Origin: Trachelipus rathkii | Lineage: Eukaryota > Arthropoda > Malacostraca > Isopoda > Trachelipodidae | DNA length: 22,500 bases | NCBI GenBank assembly: GCA_015478945.1 | Contig: JABUQX010097299.1 | Coordinates: 1 to 22,500, forward strand | Direction of reading: 5' to 3' | Part shown: in pieces, positions 1-9,960 of the stretch | Numbering within the stretch: position 1 is the first letter of the stretch | Layout of the letters: the number at the start of each line of letters is the position of its first letter | Made by a program: the position numbers and the translations under genes | The notes under the pieces: model-generated | Told to the model about the DNA's origin: nothing | The model's database searches: none | Seen by the model: only the letters and a program-made list of their open reading frames with translations

Positions 1-589
1 ATCTCCACCTATGATCAATGTTAATTTTTACTAATTTAATACATATAGTTAATATTTATAATACAAAATAATTTTAAGTATATATATAGATAATACTTAT
101 ATTTAACTCATTGAATACACATGCTAATACTCATAATGGGTTAAATGAGGCATAAACAAAGTAAGTTTTTTACTTCATTACTGTAAAGTTATATAAACCT
201 ATGAGCTACTAACTAGTACATTATAACATCACAAACAATACTTGAACGAATAAACAGCTTAATCTATATTACATATAAAACTTATCAAATAAACGAACAT
301 ATAAGGCGGTAAGTAAAATCAATAGTTTTTCATATATTTTTTAATATGAAAACATAATAATATTTTTCATGAAAAGAAGTATTATTATTTATTTATAATA
401 AAAGCTTTATTTTAAATTAATTATTAATTCAATCTGAATTTAATGAGAACAAAGGATTCAAGTTGGGTACGTTCTATATATTTCTCTCTAAAGATTCAAT
501 ACACTTTTTAGAGAGTAATAATGTGGTATAAGTATTTATCTTTGTATACTCATTCAGTAACACTAAACCATATATTCGGCAATAATTTT
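1..589. other. AT-rich non-coding DNA, no gene seen
   Basis: No open frame of useful length exists here on either strand and stop codons are dense. The only local structure noted is a 9-bp perfect stem, CTCTCTAAA at 484-492 against TTTAGAGAG at 507-515, with a 14-base loop. The segment does not visibly match the region beyond 9,960 on the opposite strand, so it appears to lie outside the inverted repeat that follows. Confidence 0.6.
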
Positions 590-2080
590 GAATTCAGCAG
601 CACTCATCTGCTCATGTCATATATAGTGAGAGAGTATATAGTATAAATACTCAACCAAAAGCGATAGTATTAATATAACGTACATTCCTGGTATACTTGC
701 ATTTACTACGGAAAATACCAAACATATATGTATTTCCTATAGGTGTATAAAATATCATAGAGATTATACACCATGTCTCATATATTATTATGTTCCTCAA
801 GTTATGTACAACATCGTTAAGATTTATTTAATTGTTAAAATATTCTAGTTTTTTATTTTAAGCTAATCTTATATATTTTCAGGTGTTCGATAACTATGTA
901 ATAAAACCCTATATATACAGTGCTATAGTAAATAGGTCACATCAAATCGGATGGAGTTTTACCCATAGTATGGTCGTTACATCAATAAGTAGGTTTTTAA
1001 AATATATATTATTGGTCACACACGTAACCGAGAACAACCCCTCCACTCCAAAAAATAAATAATATACCGGTCTTAATATTTATTTTTTTTTCTAATTATT
1101 AGAAACCACTTATGTATGTGATTGACTTGTATTAGTTAATTAAATATTATTCACTATATGAGCGGTTAATTGCATACTTTCGGATTAACAAGCACTTTAT
1201 CCTCTACCCATAACAGCTGCGATTAATCGTAATTTAATCTTGATTGAGATAATATCCAATCTCAGCTACAAATCGTTAATTAAGGTCATTATTTATCGAC
1301 CCTAGGTACAGGGAGCATTCAAAAACGACAACATCTTAAGGATTGACAAAGTTCGCGATACGATTTTCAATGATATATAATATATATATAGACACATTAC
1401 GTTGGATAAATATAACGAAGCTCCTCGGTGTCAAAGTTTTCAGAAGAAATGCAAGGTTTAGAGATTGCGATGATATGTAATTATAATTATTGTACCAAAG
1501 TACAGACAGAGATCCAGGGGCAAATGAGGGGAAATAAATCGTAAGCGTAAAGACCTTATCATATGTAATTGAGAATTACTTATCTTATGAATCAAACTAG
1601 TAGATAAGTTTAACAAAAGTAATAATACTAACGCATAACGATTACCATATCAGTTTCAAAAAGAGGATATATATTATATCTCGTTAGATCAAACAACAAT
1701 ACAATTTTAACAACAATACATAACAACAACTGGTGCAACAAACAACAATAAAAACATCAACTCAACAAGAATAAAACAAATGAAATTGATAAAAATAACA
1801 AACATAATTTTTTAATGATCCAAAACATCATTCTATATAGTTCTAACTAACCTCTGAATATTTGCATTATTAACATGACCCATCAAAGCTTAATAAAGCT
1901 TAACTTAGCATCATCTAACCGTAACTTAGAATATAATGTACAATAACAAAATTCAATCCAACACTTTAACGTATAGATTATAATGCATATAACTACATTT
2001 AACAAATTATCCATACTTTAATACAGCCCAGGTATAATACCTATTAAGAGCACCTGCGTACAAAAACGTAACTCATTTTC
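590..2080 (+). repeat. Left copy of an unidentified ~1.5 kb inverted repeat
   Basis: Read forward, this segment aligns with the reverse complement of about 8,370-9,960 along one continuous diagonal. Paired positions sum to about 10,540 at the outer end and fall to about 10,480 at the inner end. Anchors I checked by eye are GGTGTATAAA (742-751 with 9,781-9,790 reversed), CAGCTG beside TACCCATA (1,205-1,219 with 9,308-9,321) and CGAAGCTCCTCG (1,416-1,427 with 9,083-9,094). A CAA-rich tract pairs with a GTT-rich tract in the other copy. Most differences are one- to several-base insertions or deletions. No protein is encoded in any frame. It may be a non-coding transposable element copy or part of one. 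The family is not recognised and the edges are approximate. Confidence 0.8.
1690..1778 (+). repeat. Imperfect (CAA)n tract
   Basis: Runs of CAACAA and ACAACAACAA broken by single-base changes and short AT-rich insertions. It lies inside the left repeat copy and matches, in reverse complement, the (GTT)n tract at 8,710-8,790, so both probably descend from one tract in the parent repeat. Confidence 0.75.
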
Positions 2081-4560
2081 ACACAAATATCAACCATCTC
2101 TCGCTAATCGTATTCAAGGAGAGAGATGAGTTATTTCTAACATTTAACAATACTTAGATTTACTGTAGCATTTAAGTAGTTATTATTCGGATAGAATCAT
2201 AAGCATCACAAATAATGAGTTCTTTATATATTATACTTAAATCACTTGAATATAATATATGTACAATCTATGTGACGTTTGAAATTATTATAAATATTAG
2301 CTAAATAAGCATAGGTTGGGAAATGCGCTTTCGGAAAATATTGAAAGGTAAAACAATGATTTTGAAGCACGTAAATAAAAAAAATCATAATGATGACATA
2401 ATATAGAAATGATACGTCAACAGGCCTTAAGTGAATAAGTAAATATCATAACATTGTATACAACGTGATAATAATACCTCTTATATCAAATACTTAACAC
2501 TTTATTTTCTCAAGCATATATCTCTATATATTCTGTGTTCCACTGATATTTTTACCTACCGAAATATTAAGAAAATAATTTATTTATTTACATATTATTA
2601 TATCTTTATAACCACAAAATCATTTGCTGACACAAGGCATTTTTTAAATATTGAGACACAGAATACATGATTTTGTATTCATAAGCCATAATACAAAGTA
2701 TATATAAAGTTTGGAATAAAAACTTTATATAAACTTTTAATATTATCGTAGTAGTACAGTATACACAAAAAAATCAAGTTTCTTTATCCAATTGAACATA
2801 CGAATCGGAAGTATTATGCTTAAAACCTACCAGTAGCGCTTTTAGCTCTCTATAATGACTAAGCCCTTAAGCAACTCCAATTATGTGCAATAGCCCGCTA
2901 CTCGAACTAAAGGAAAATATAACTAGTATCAAAATGGCATTAATTCCGACTTAAACGAGTACGTAACGTAGTACAAAGAAGATAAGTCAGCTATTTGCTA
3001 AACCGCGAGCGCAAACTACTTTTGCAGAGGTTCATTTCGTCGCACTAAATCGGCAATACTCATGTTCGCGCTCCGCAAATTTATTGTTCTCAAAAAATTT
3101 TAATCCGCATGCGATTCTACAAATATTCCCGTTAAACTACAATAATTATGGCCCACGAGAAAGTTCTTATCAAGAGTTGGATACCGCAAACGAATCTAGG
3201 AGTACGTATAGAATTGAACACGCAATCTGCAGTACCAAAAGTACAGTGCACGTCGTTATTGATGTGATGAAGACATGATTGACATATGAGAAATAAAACA
3301 CACTAAAAGACAATTATGCAAGAAATTCTAGCGACACAAAACGTGGAACTATTAAATAACCCCTATCGAGAAGAAACTAACCCATATATAGGTCACGAAC
3401 TGGGTTAAAGATAAATAATAATAAGATAAATTCATAAGTTATTAATTATATTTAAAATTTAAAATTTAAAAGAAAAACAGGTGAGCAGTAGCATATACAC
3501 AAAATAATTCATATAGTACCTACACTACTACTACACGGTTAACGATATATATAATATTTAACTATGCTATTATCTATTTGATAGAAATTTCTACTTAGGT
3601 TGAATATCTAAAAATCAATAGCATATGTTGTAAAGATATTTAAAGTAATAATAGTATATATAGTAATAAAGATAATATAATAATAGTGTTCTAACATTTC
3701 ATTGACAAAAGTTTAAAACAGTTCTATACTGACGATTTTCTACGAGAACGAAGAAGAGAGATTAAATATCATAGCCCTATTAATTCATAATACTACATAG
3801 TCAATACTAATTATTTAGTTATAGTTTATCGCAATTTACTCAGTCAATAATTGTCGATATATATTATTAACTATTATATAGGTTTTATATATACATTCCT
3901 AGTCAGTATTACGCAATATTCCGGAGTCAATATACTATTTTCTTCTTAGTTTATCACCAGTATTCTAAGTCATCGCTCAAAAACGTATAGCTTATATAAT
4001 TCTATATATATTCTCAGTATAAAGTTAAAATCCTATTTTCTTTATTATTTTCAACTAACTTTACTTGCATTTTTATTTATAACATATGAGGTGATGGCGT
4101 AAGTGATAAGATTACGGCTCTGGTTGCTCAGAGAGGGCCAGTACTTGGTAGCTTCCAAAACACCCCTTTTCTATTTATATTTGTATACAAAAGTTGTATA
4201 AAGCTATTTGATTAATCTGCTGTTCATACTAATATGAGGAAAATGACGGCATATAAATTTTATTATTAAGTAACTACCATCAGTCATATTTCACCGATAA
4301 ATATACTAAACTTGTTCTTTTACCCCTATCTCAGAGAATACCTATACCATCTTATTCTTAACCGTGAGTTTAACGCCCTATATGAAACACAGATTGTTCA
4401 GTTAATTGATTTAACAAGGAAATGGTTCTTAACTATTAGGGTAACTTCATATGTTGTCATACAAATAAAAAGGCTTTCACGAATGATGCCACTTATCATC
4501 AACATTAGCTCAAATCTTTGCTATATACATAACCCGATCAATTTACTCAGCGACGAAGAT
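2081..4560. other. AT-rich non-coding DNA between repeats
   Basis: No credible coding sequence is visible. A 64-codon open frame at 3,084-3,278 has no recognisable motif and is what chance would give in the slightly less AT-rich stretch around 3.0-3.3 kb. A weak hairpin is present at 2,095-2,128 (CATCTCTC against GAGAGATG). Bases 4,080-4,170 have a higher GC content, but no RNA gene fold could be recognised there. Confidence 0.55.
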
Positions 4561-4960
4561 CTACACCTACATGAGATATCTACTCCAGCAGTAGATAGCA
4601 TGAAGGGAACCCATATCTTACGTGAGGTACCCCTGAATTTATAGTGAGGTGTAAAGTGTGAGTAAAGGGCACAGCCCAAAACCATTCGTGAGTACCCCAA
4701 TGAAGGGTGTAAGCTATATTGGATTAACACTTAATAATGGTACTAGCACCTTTCGGATGCTTGTTGTTACCTTATACGACTTATATCACACCCTACCATT
4801 CGGTAGGTATACCCTGAAAAGATGTAGGTTCTTTGGCTGATTAGCCCTACTTACCACTTATCAACCCCCATCTTCAGGTGAAATAGGTACCTCGGATTGG
4901 AGTAGTCTATACATTGACACCTACTCTGGATATAGATATCTACTATTTAGTATTAGATGG
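4561..4960 (+). repeat. Degenerate short tandem repeats
   Basis: A loose unit starting CCAT, followed by a GTGAGGTACCCCTGAA-like core and then GGTGTAAG, occurs near 4,611, 4,682 and 4,796, with a weaker copy near 4,868. Spacings are about 71, 114 and 72 bases. A second pair of similar strings, ACACCTAC followed by ATATCTACT, occurs near 4,564 and 4,917. Small hairpins are embedded: TATCTACT against AGTAGATA (4,577-4,597) and CCTACC against GGTAGG (4,792-4,807). Open frames over the region start at TTG or GTG and show no family motif, so I do not call a gene. The repeat is seen by eye only and its copies differ a lot. Confidence 0.45.
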
Positions 4961-5619
4961 TAATCTTCGTTCGCTCTGTTAAAATTTAATCGGTTATGTT
5001 ATACTAAACTAAGTATTGTAGATCTTATTATGATTGATGAAGGTGACACATTATTATATGTATAAGCTCTATTTTGTATAAACATAGGATAAAGTTAATA
5101 CTCCCTAAATGTTAAAGTGACCTGTCTTGTTAAAACCTTAAACTTGAATTAACATACTGTGTATCATATATAATAAGCGGTCAAAACCTCGTTATATAGT
5201 ATAATGATGTTAGGATCTTTGTTAGTAGTGTGATTTAAGAAAAGTTTAGGGTTTTATGTTGAATTATAGCCAGTTTAGTTGAGAGTAAGTTACTTATAAT
5301 TGATGATATTAATAGGTGTACTTTGATAAATAATTTGATGTTTATATTAGGATATAAAAAAAAGTGTAAGTTTAGTAATAAATATTGAATAAATAAGGGT
5401 TTTTATGATCTACCGAGTTCGCCTACCCTAAACCAGGACACGAATCTTATTAATCACTTACCGCCTTCAACTCCTTACATATTAGTTATATAACCCTAGT
5501 ACTAAAATATTTAATAACCAGATTTTACTATTTAGTATATAATAATATATTAATATATAGTTATAATATAATATAATTATATAATAACCTAATATTAATT
5601 ATTAAATACTAATTATTTA
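4961..5619. other. AT-rich non-coding DNA
   Basis: No gene, RNA or clear repeat is seen. The last 100 bases are almost pure A and T with irregular TA and AAT words, and lead into the pyrimidine tract that follows. Confidence 0.6.
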
Positions 5620-5621
5620 TT

Positions 5622-5682
5622 CCTGGCACTCCTCCTCCTCTCCTCCTCCTCCCCTCCTCCCTTCCTCGCTCCTCCTCCTTTT
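5622..5682 (+). repeat. (CTC)n-type polypyrimidine tract
   Basis: About 60 bases made almost only of C and T, mostly CTC and CCT triplets, with a single G near the end. The opposite strand is a polypurine run. A long homopurine-homopyrimidine tract can adopt triplex (H-DNA) structure. That property is known for such tracts and is not shown here. Confidence 0.85.
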
Positions 5683-5703
5683 TAGTAAGGTCACTAATTG
5701 TGA

Positions 5704-5930
5704 AATGGCCGATGCGGAATTGAGGAATTGCCAGAATTGCGGAATTACGAACTTTGCGGGCTGCGGGCTGCGGTTGCGGGGCGACTGCGGGCTGCGGGCT
5801 TGCGGCCTGCCGGGCTGCGGGCTGGCGGGCTGCGGCTGCGGGGCTGCAGGGCTGCGGGCTGCGCGGCTGCTGCTGCGGGCTGAGGGCTTGCGGGGCTGCG
5901 GGCTCGGCCTACGGCTGGGGTGGGACATAA
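5704..5930 (+). repeat. GC-rich G-run minisatellite
   Basis: The first part holds repeated GGAATTG / GAATTGC words. From about 5,757 the sequence becomes a string of GCGGGCT and GCGGGGCT units with small variations, ending near 5,925. Many GGG runs are spaced by four to five bases, as in potential G-quadruplexes. Both strands have open frames here (plus: Cys/Gly/Leu/Arg-rich; minus: Pro/Gln/Ala/Arg/Ser-rich), but these are simple products of the repeat and no protein family is recognisable. The block stands out sharply from flanks that are mostly A and T. Confidence 0.8.
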
Positions 5931-6148
5931 ATTGCGGATGATTTAGGATTCCGAACTTTTTCAAAGTAGTTCAAACGCAATTACTTGAATTTTTTTGGAT
6001 TGTCTCCAATAGGAAAATTTCAAGTAAGATTGTCGGACTTAAGTACTAATTAAATAGCTACTTCTCTGTTTTGAGAAAAAACATAGAGTATATCCAAAAT
6101 CTGGAATTTTCCTTTTATAGCTCACCATAAATTTTACTGTCATTCAAA
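5931..6148. other. Unique AT-rich segment, no gene seen
   Basis: Non-repetitive DNA between the minisatellite and the first large (TA)n array. It contains short homopolymers such as TTTTTTT and no open frame of note. Confidence 0.55.
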
Positions 6149-6313
6149 ATATAATATATATATATTAATATATATATAATATATATATAATATAATTTAT
6201 ATATTATAATATATATATAAATATATTATATATATATATATATATTATATATATTATATATTATAATATATATATATTATATTAATATTTATATATATAT
6301 TAATATATATATT
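6149..6313. repeat. (TA)n microsatellite, imperfect
   Basis: About 165 bases of TA dinucleotides interrupted by extra A or T bases, giving TAATAT and TTAATA junctions. Almost no G or C is present. Confidence 0.95.
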
Positions 6314-6427
6314 CAAACATTTATATACCTTTTTAATTTTGATGAAAAGTGGAGGGGGTGGTATCAAAATTATAAATATTTTAACTAAAATTTGATTTTC
6401 GGGAAAATTAAACATTACACAGTGTTA

Positions 6428-6538
6428 TTTTAATATATCTTTAATAATATATATTTATATATATATATATATAATATATATTATAATACTATTATTAATA
6501 TATATATATATATTAATATATATTATATTAAATATATA
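6428..6538. repeat. (TA)n microsatellite, imperfect
   Basis: A second TA-rich block, separated from the previous array by about 115 bases of unique DNA that includes a GGAGGGGGTGG string near 6,351-6,361. Confidence 0.9.
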
Positions 6539-8369
6539 CTGTGAGCCCTATATAGGTTAATGTATTTTGAGTATTGGAGTGTATATATATTAAATAGTTA
6601 CAGGTTTAGCCCCATAATTTTTAGCTAAATGTGTCTATAGTTTAATTCATTAGGTTCAATATGTATGTTTATAATATCATATTACATAAAAAATACCGAG
6701 CCACCACTATGATGGAATATAACTTGCACTAGAAAATGTTAATATCAAAATATTAGTTGCTCATGATTTGTATGTGTCTAATCATGCATTAGTAATGTCA
6801 TATATTGTCTTAGCGTGGTGTGTAACGCCAGAGAATGATTTGTATTGTTAGATTAGTGTCAATACCCGAAGTTAGTCGTGTATATCTACAATGGCTTGTT
6901 GAGATCCCGAGTTAACATACGTGAGAGATACTTATCAGAAGAGAGATAAAAAAGGACACTCAACTTATTCGAAGAGATATAACTCTTCTCTCAGAACTCC
7001 CTTCCTCAAACATGCTTCACCTAATGTTACAGCGTAAACGCCTTTCAGTCCCCGTGGTTGATAAAGATAGGGGGTAAATGTTCTCAGGAAAGGCCCAGCT
7101 TGACTTACGCGAATACTCGTATGACGTCAATGAGATTCCGAAAAGAGGATATTTCTACATCGGGAGGTAAATTCAGGAAAAGGAAGGACTGCTCATTCAA
7201 TGACTATTAGTAATAAATAGCGTTTCACGTTTATTCTCAACTATAGTACCATGTAGCTATTACTTTTTAGTTTACGTTACATAGTATTATCTGGATTGTA
7301 AATAAATTCATGTCTAGCTTTGAGTGTACGATCTTATTATGCTTTTAAGTGCTCTTGGTAATTAGTAAGTAGACCCTTATATCAGTTACCTTTGTTTATG
7401 AAAGAAATAAAGAGAATCCATTAATTTAGTGTGATAATCTATGTTGTTGTTCCACTATCTTAATATATATAGAATATATATATGATTAATGCAGGATATC
7501 TCCATAGTCTGACGCTTTGTCTATAAAAATGTATGTATATGTATCAAATATTGGAAAAAAGACTTTAATGCTAACCTAGAGGAAACCTATCGTTGTTTAC
7601 TATTTTATTCTTAAAAGATAACGATATATATCTCGTCGATATACAACTGTGTTAAAATTTGCATACCGTTATCTTATATAGAGGGTATAAGAAGTGAAGC
7701 TACAGAAACTGATGTTTCGGTAAGATCCCTATATAAGAGAATAAGATAAAAACACTTAGTGGTCGCTATTATGCGTCGCTGTACGCTCGTTTATGTATTT
7801 GCTAATGACTACATACTAAACTTATCCAAAGTATAGTATACATTCAGATTAGGTTAACCAGTCATATGTTTAATTAGTTGACAATCCATTCATGTGATTC
7901 GTACGAGCTCTCTTAAGTTGGTAATTAAGTTCTAGATCAGCTATTATTTAAACAATTTGAGTGTTTGCAATCTCAGTTGTACGAGTAATAAGATGCATAA
8001 TCAGAGCCCGACCCTTGCTAAATTACATTATTCTAGAGACAATTTCGATAGCCACATAACAGTTGTGATGTAAAGAAACATCCATCATGTCCAGAGAACC
8101 GCTCAATCAGCTTACATTCATAGTAACTAACCCAGCAGCACACTCTCCTCTCTCCCGTATCAGCAATCTATCTCCGAATACCAAAACTCAACTCGTAGGC
8201 ATAAAATCGCCTACACGTGCTAAGCTTTATGTGCAGCGCAGGGTTTAAGATTGATAAGTTATCATAATAGACCTATTGATTAGTTATTGAGTAAGAAGGT
8301 AGTTGCTTATGCGACGATATTAAGCGTGTTAACCTAGGGTTATCGCATTATTTTTTACGTAGCCATGCA
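6539..8369. other. AT-rich non-coding DNA
   Basis: No coding sequence or RNA gene is recognised. A cluster of perfect short stems occurs at 7,615-7,738: AAGATAACG (7,615-7,623) with CGTTATCTT (7,667-7,675), and TCTTATATAG (7,672-7,681) with CTATATAAGA (7,729-7,738). In such AT-rich DNA these may be chance palindromes. I looked for continued inverted similarity to 2,081-3,900 and found only isolated short words on that diagonal, which is not convincing. Confidence 0.5.
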
Positions 8370-9960
8370 CAATTTGTCGTTTGGCACTAATTGGCTCTTT
8401 ACTGCCTGTTAAGTATGGAACCATTATAAGCTTTTCATATGTTAGTTGTTATCATTAACTCTTCATTCCAAAGTCCTTCAACTGTCTCTATTGAAGTTTT
8501 TTTCCGATCATTGTTACTCCTTTTCTGTAAAATTATAGATATATGTGGTATAGATTCTAGGTTATAATTGCCTTTCATTGCTAGCTACATGGATAATTAA
8601 GATTGCAAGGAACAATGTTTACGTTATTAGCAATTATATATCTTGTGGTAGTATTATTAAAAGTAAACTATTATTTTTATAAATATAGTTATACTAATTC
8701 TGTTTAATTTGTTGTTGTTGTTGTTGTTATTGTGTTATTGTTGTTGTTGTACGTTGTTGTTATTGTTGTTGTTGTGGTTTATTGTAGTTGTTTGTATGTA
8801 TATCATAACGAATATATACCCCTTTTGATAAATGATGGTATATGATTCAGTTCAATGTAGCGTTTTTGAATATCTTTGATTAAATTTATATCTGTTATTG
8901 CTAGATTGGTTGAAAGAAATTAAGAATCTCCATACCATATATAAGTAGTATGTTTACGCCTTTAACTGAATTTCACGTTACTCTATATATCAGTAAGGGA
9001 CATATATTTTCGCTTAACTGGTACGATTTGTACATCTCCTCTGACTAATCTTACTCTACTCTGATTCACTGATAATCTTCCACGAGGAGCTTCGGTTATT
9101 CCTCAATACGATGTGTATCAATTTATATATTAATTAAATACGTATATAAACTCCAAATAATGAGTAGTCGTTACGTATGCTTGTATTATTTCTCATGAAT
9201 TTATCAACAAAGGTGAGCTCAACTTACTATGACCACTATGTCGCCGTTTATTTCTGTCATAGTGGGTTTCGGCTGATGGATTACCATCAAGATTATCGAT
9301 ATCTCGACAGCTGTATGGGTATAGCAAGTAGATTATAGTTGCTTGATTATCCGTAAATAAGATACATACTTGTACCTTAGTGAAATATTACTAATCTGGA
9401 AGACAAACCATAAGTGGTTCTTAATAAGTAAATATGAGACGTTTATGATGTTTTCTACGTCGATATTATGTCCCTCATTTAGTGACTATATAAAATACCC
9501 TATATTGATGTACGCCACTACTGGAAACCCATCGATGTATAATAATATTATATGCTGATCCACTTTCTATCGCATAACATTAGTATTAAGGTTTCACTAG
9601 TTCGTATAACATTCTCTGATAATTAATTATTAATTATAAAGTATTTATTGTATTAAATAATAAATTAAAATAACGATAATTTATTATTATCTCTACATCT
9701 TATTTAAACTCCCGATCGTTACATTAACTTAGAGGATACATATATACATATAGCACAATTAGGTGATAATCTATAATATATTTATACACCCTACGAAACA
9801 TATATGTTTGTTTCGTATATTAATTATAATGCATAACAGTGAATGCTAGTATATATAAGTTTAAATAATACTATCTAAGTTGGTATATATGAGTTCTACT
9901 CTCTTGTATAGATGAGATAATATATGTGTGAGAGTAGCTTTCGCTGAGAGTGCAGAAAAT
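8370..9960 (-). repeat. Right, inverted copy of the ~1.5 kb repeat
   Basis: This is the reverse-oriented partner of 590-2,080. Reading its reverse complement from 9,960 downward reproduces the order of words in the left copy, including AAACATATATG followed by GGTGTATAAA, ATCGATGGGTTT followed by GTACATCAATA, and CCGAAGCTCCTCG. It carries the (GTT)n tract. A 62-codon open frame at 9,370-9,558 has no counterpart in the left copy, where stops and indels break the matching region, so it is not called a gene. Confidence 0.8.
8710..8790 (+). repeat. Imperfect (GTT)n tract
   Basis: Mostly GTT triplets with ATT and single-base interruptions. It is the reverse-complement counterpart of the (CAA)n tract at 1,690-1,778 and marks the inverted relation of the two repeat copies. 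Confidence 0.85.

Noticed and set aside
4081..4170. Possible tRNA or other small RNA gene in a GC-richer stretch
   Set aside because: No clover-leaf arms, anticodon loop or TTCRA-like box could be placed.
4312..4644. Plus-strand open frame of 110 codons
   Set aside because: It begins with TTG, not a normal eukaryotic start. It shows no recognised domain and its 3' part lies over the degenerate tandem repeats. The overlapping minus frame (4,521-4,730) and the following frame (4,658-4,840) are equally unsupported.
5617..5964. Pro/Gln/Ala/Arg/Ser-rich protein on minus or Cys/Gly/Leu/Arg-rich protein on plus
   Set aside because: Both are direct translations of the CTC tract and the GC minisatellite. 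Both strands being open at once and the absence of any domain point to repeat-derived frames.
2081..8369. Continuation of the inverted repeat into a single large palindrome centred near 5.25 kb
   Set aside because: A few 7-8 base words lie on the diagonal (for example near 2,202/8,308 and 3,041/7,430). Longer stretches do not align, and the GC minisatellite at 5.7-5.9 kb has no counterpart at 4.5-4.9 kb.
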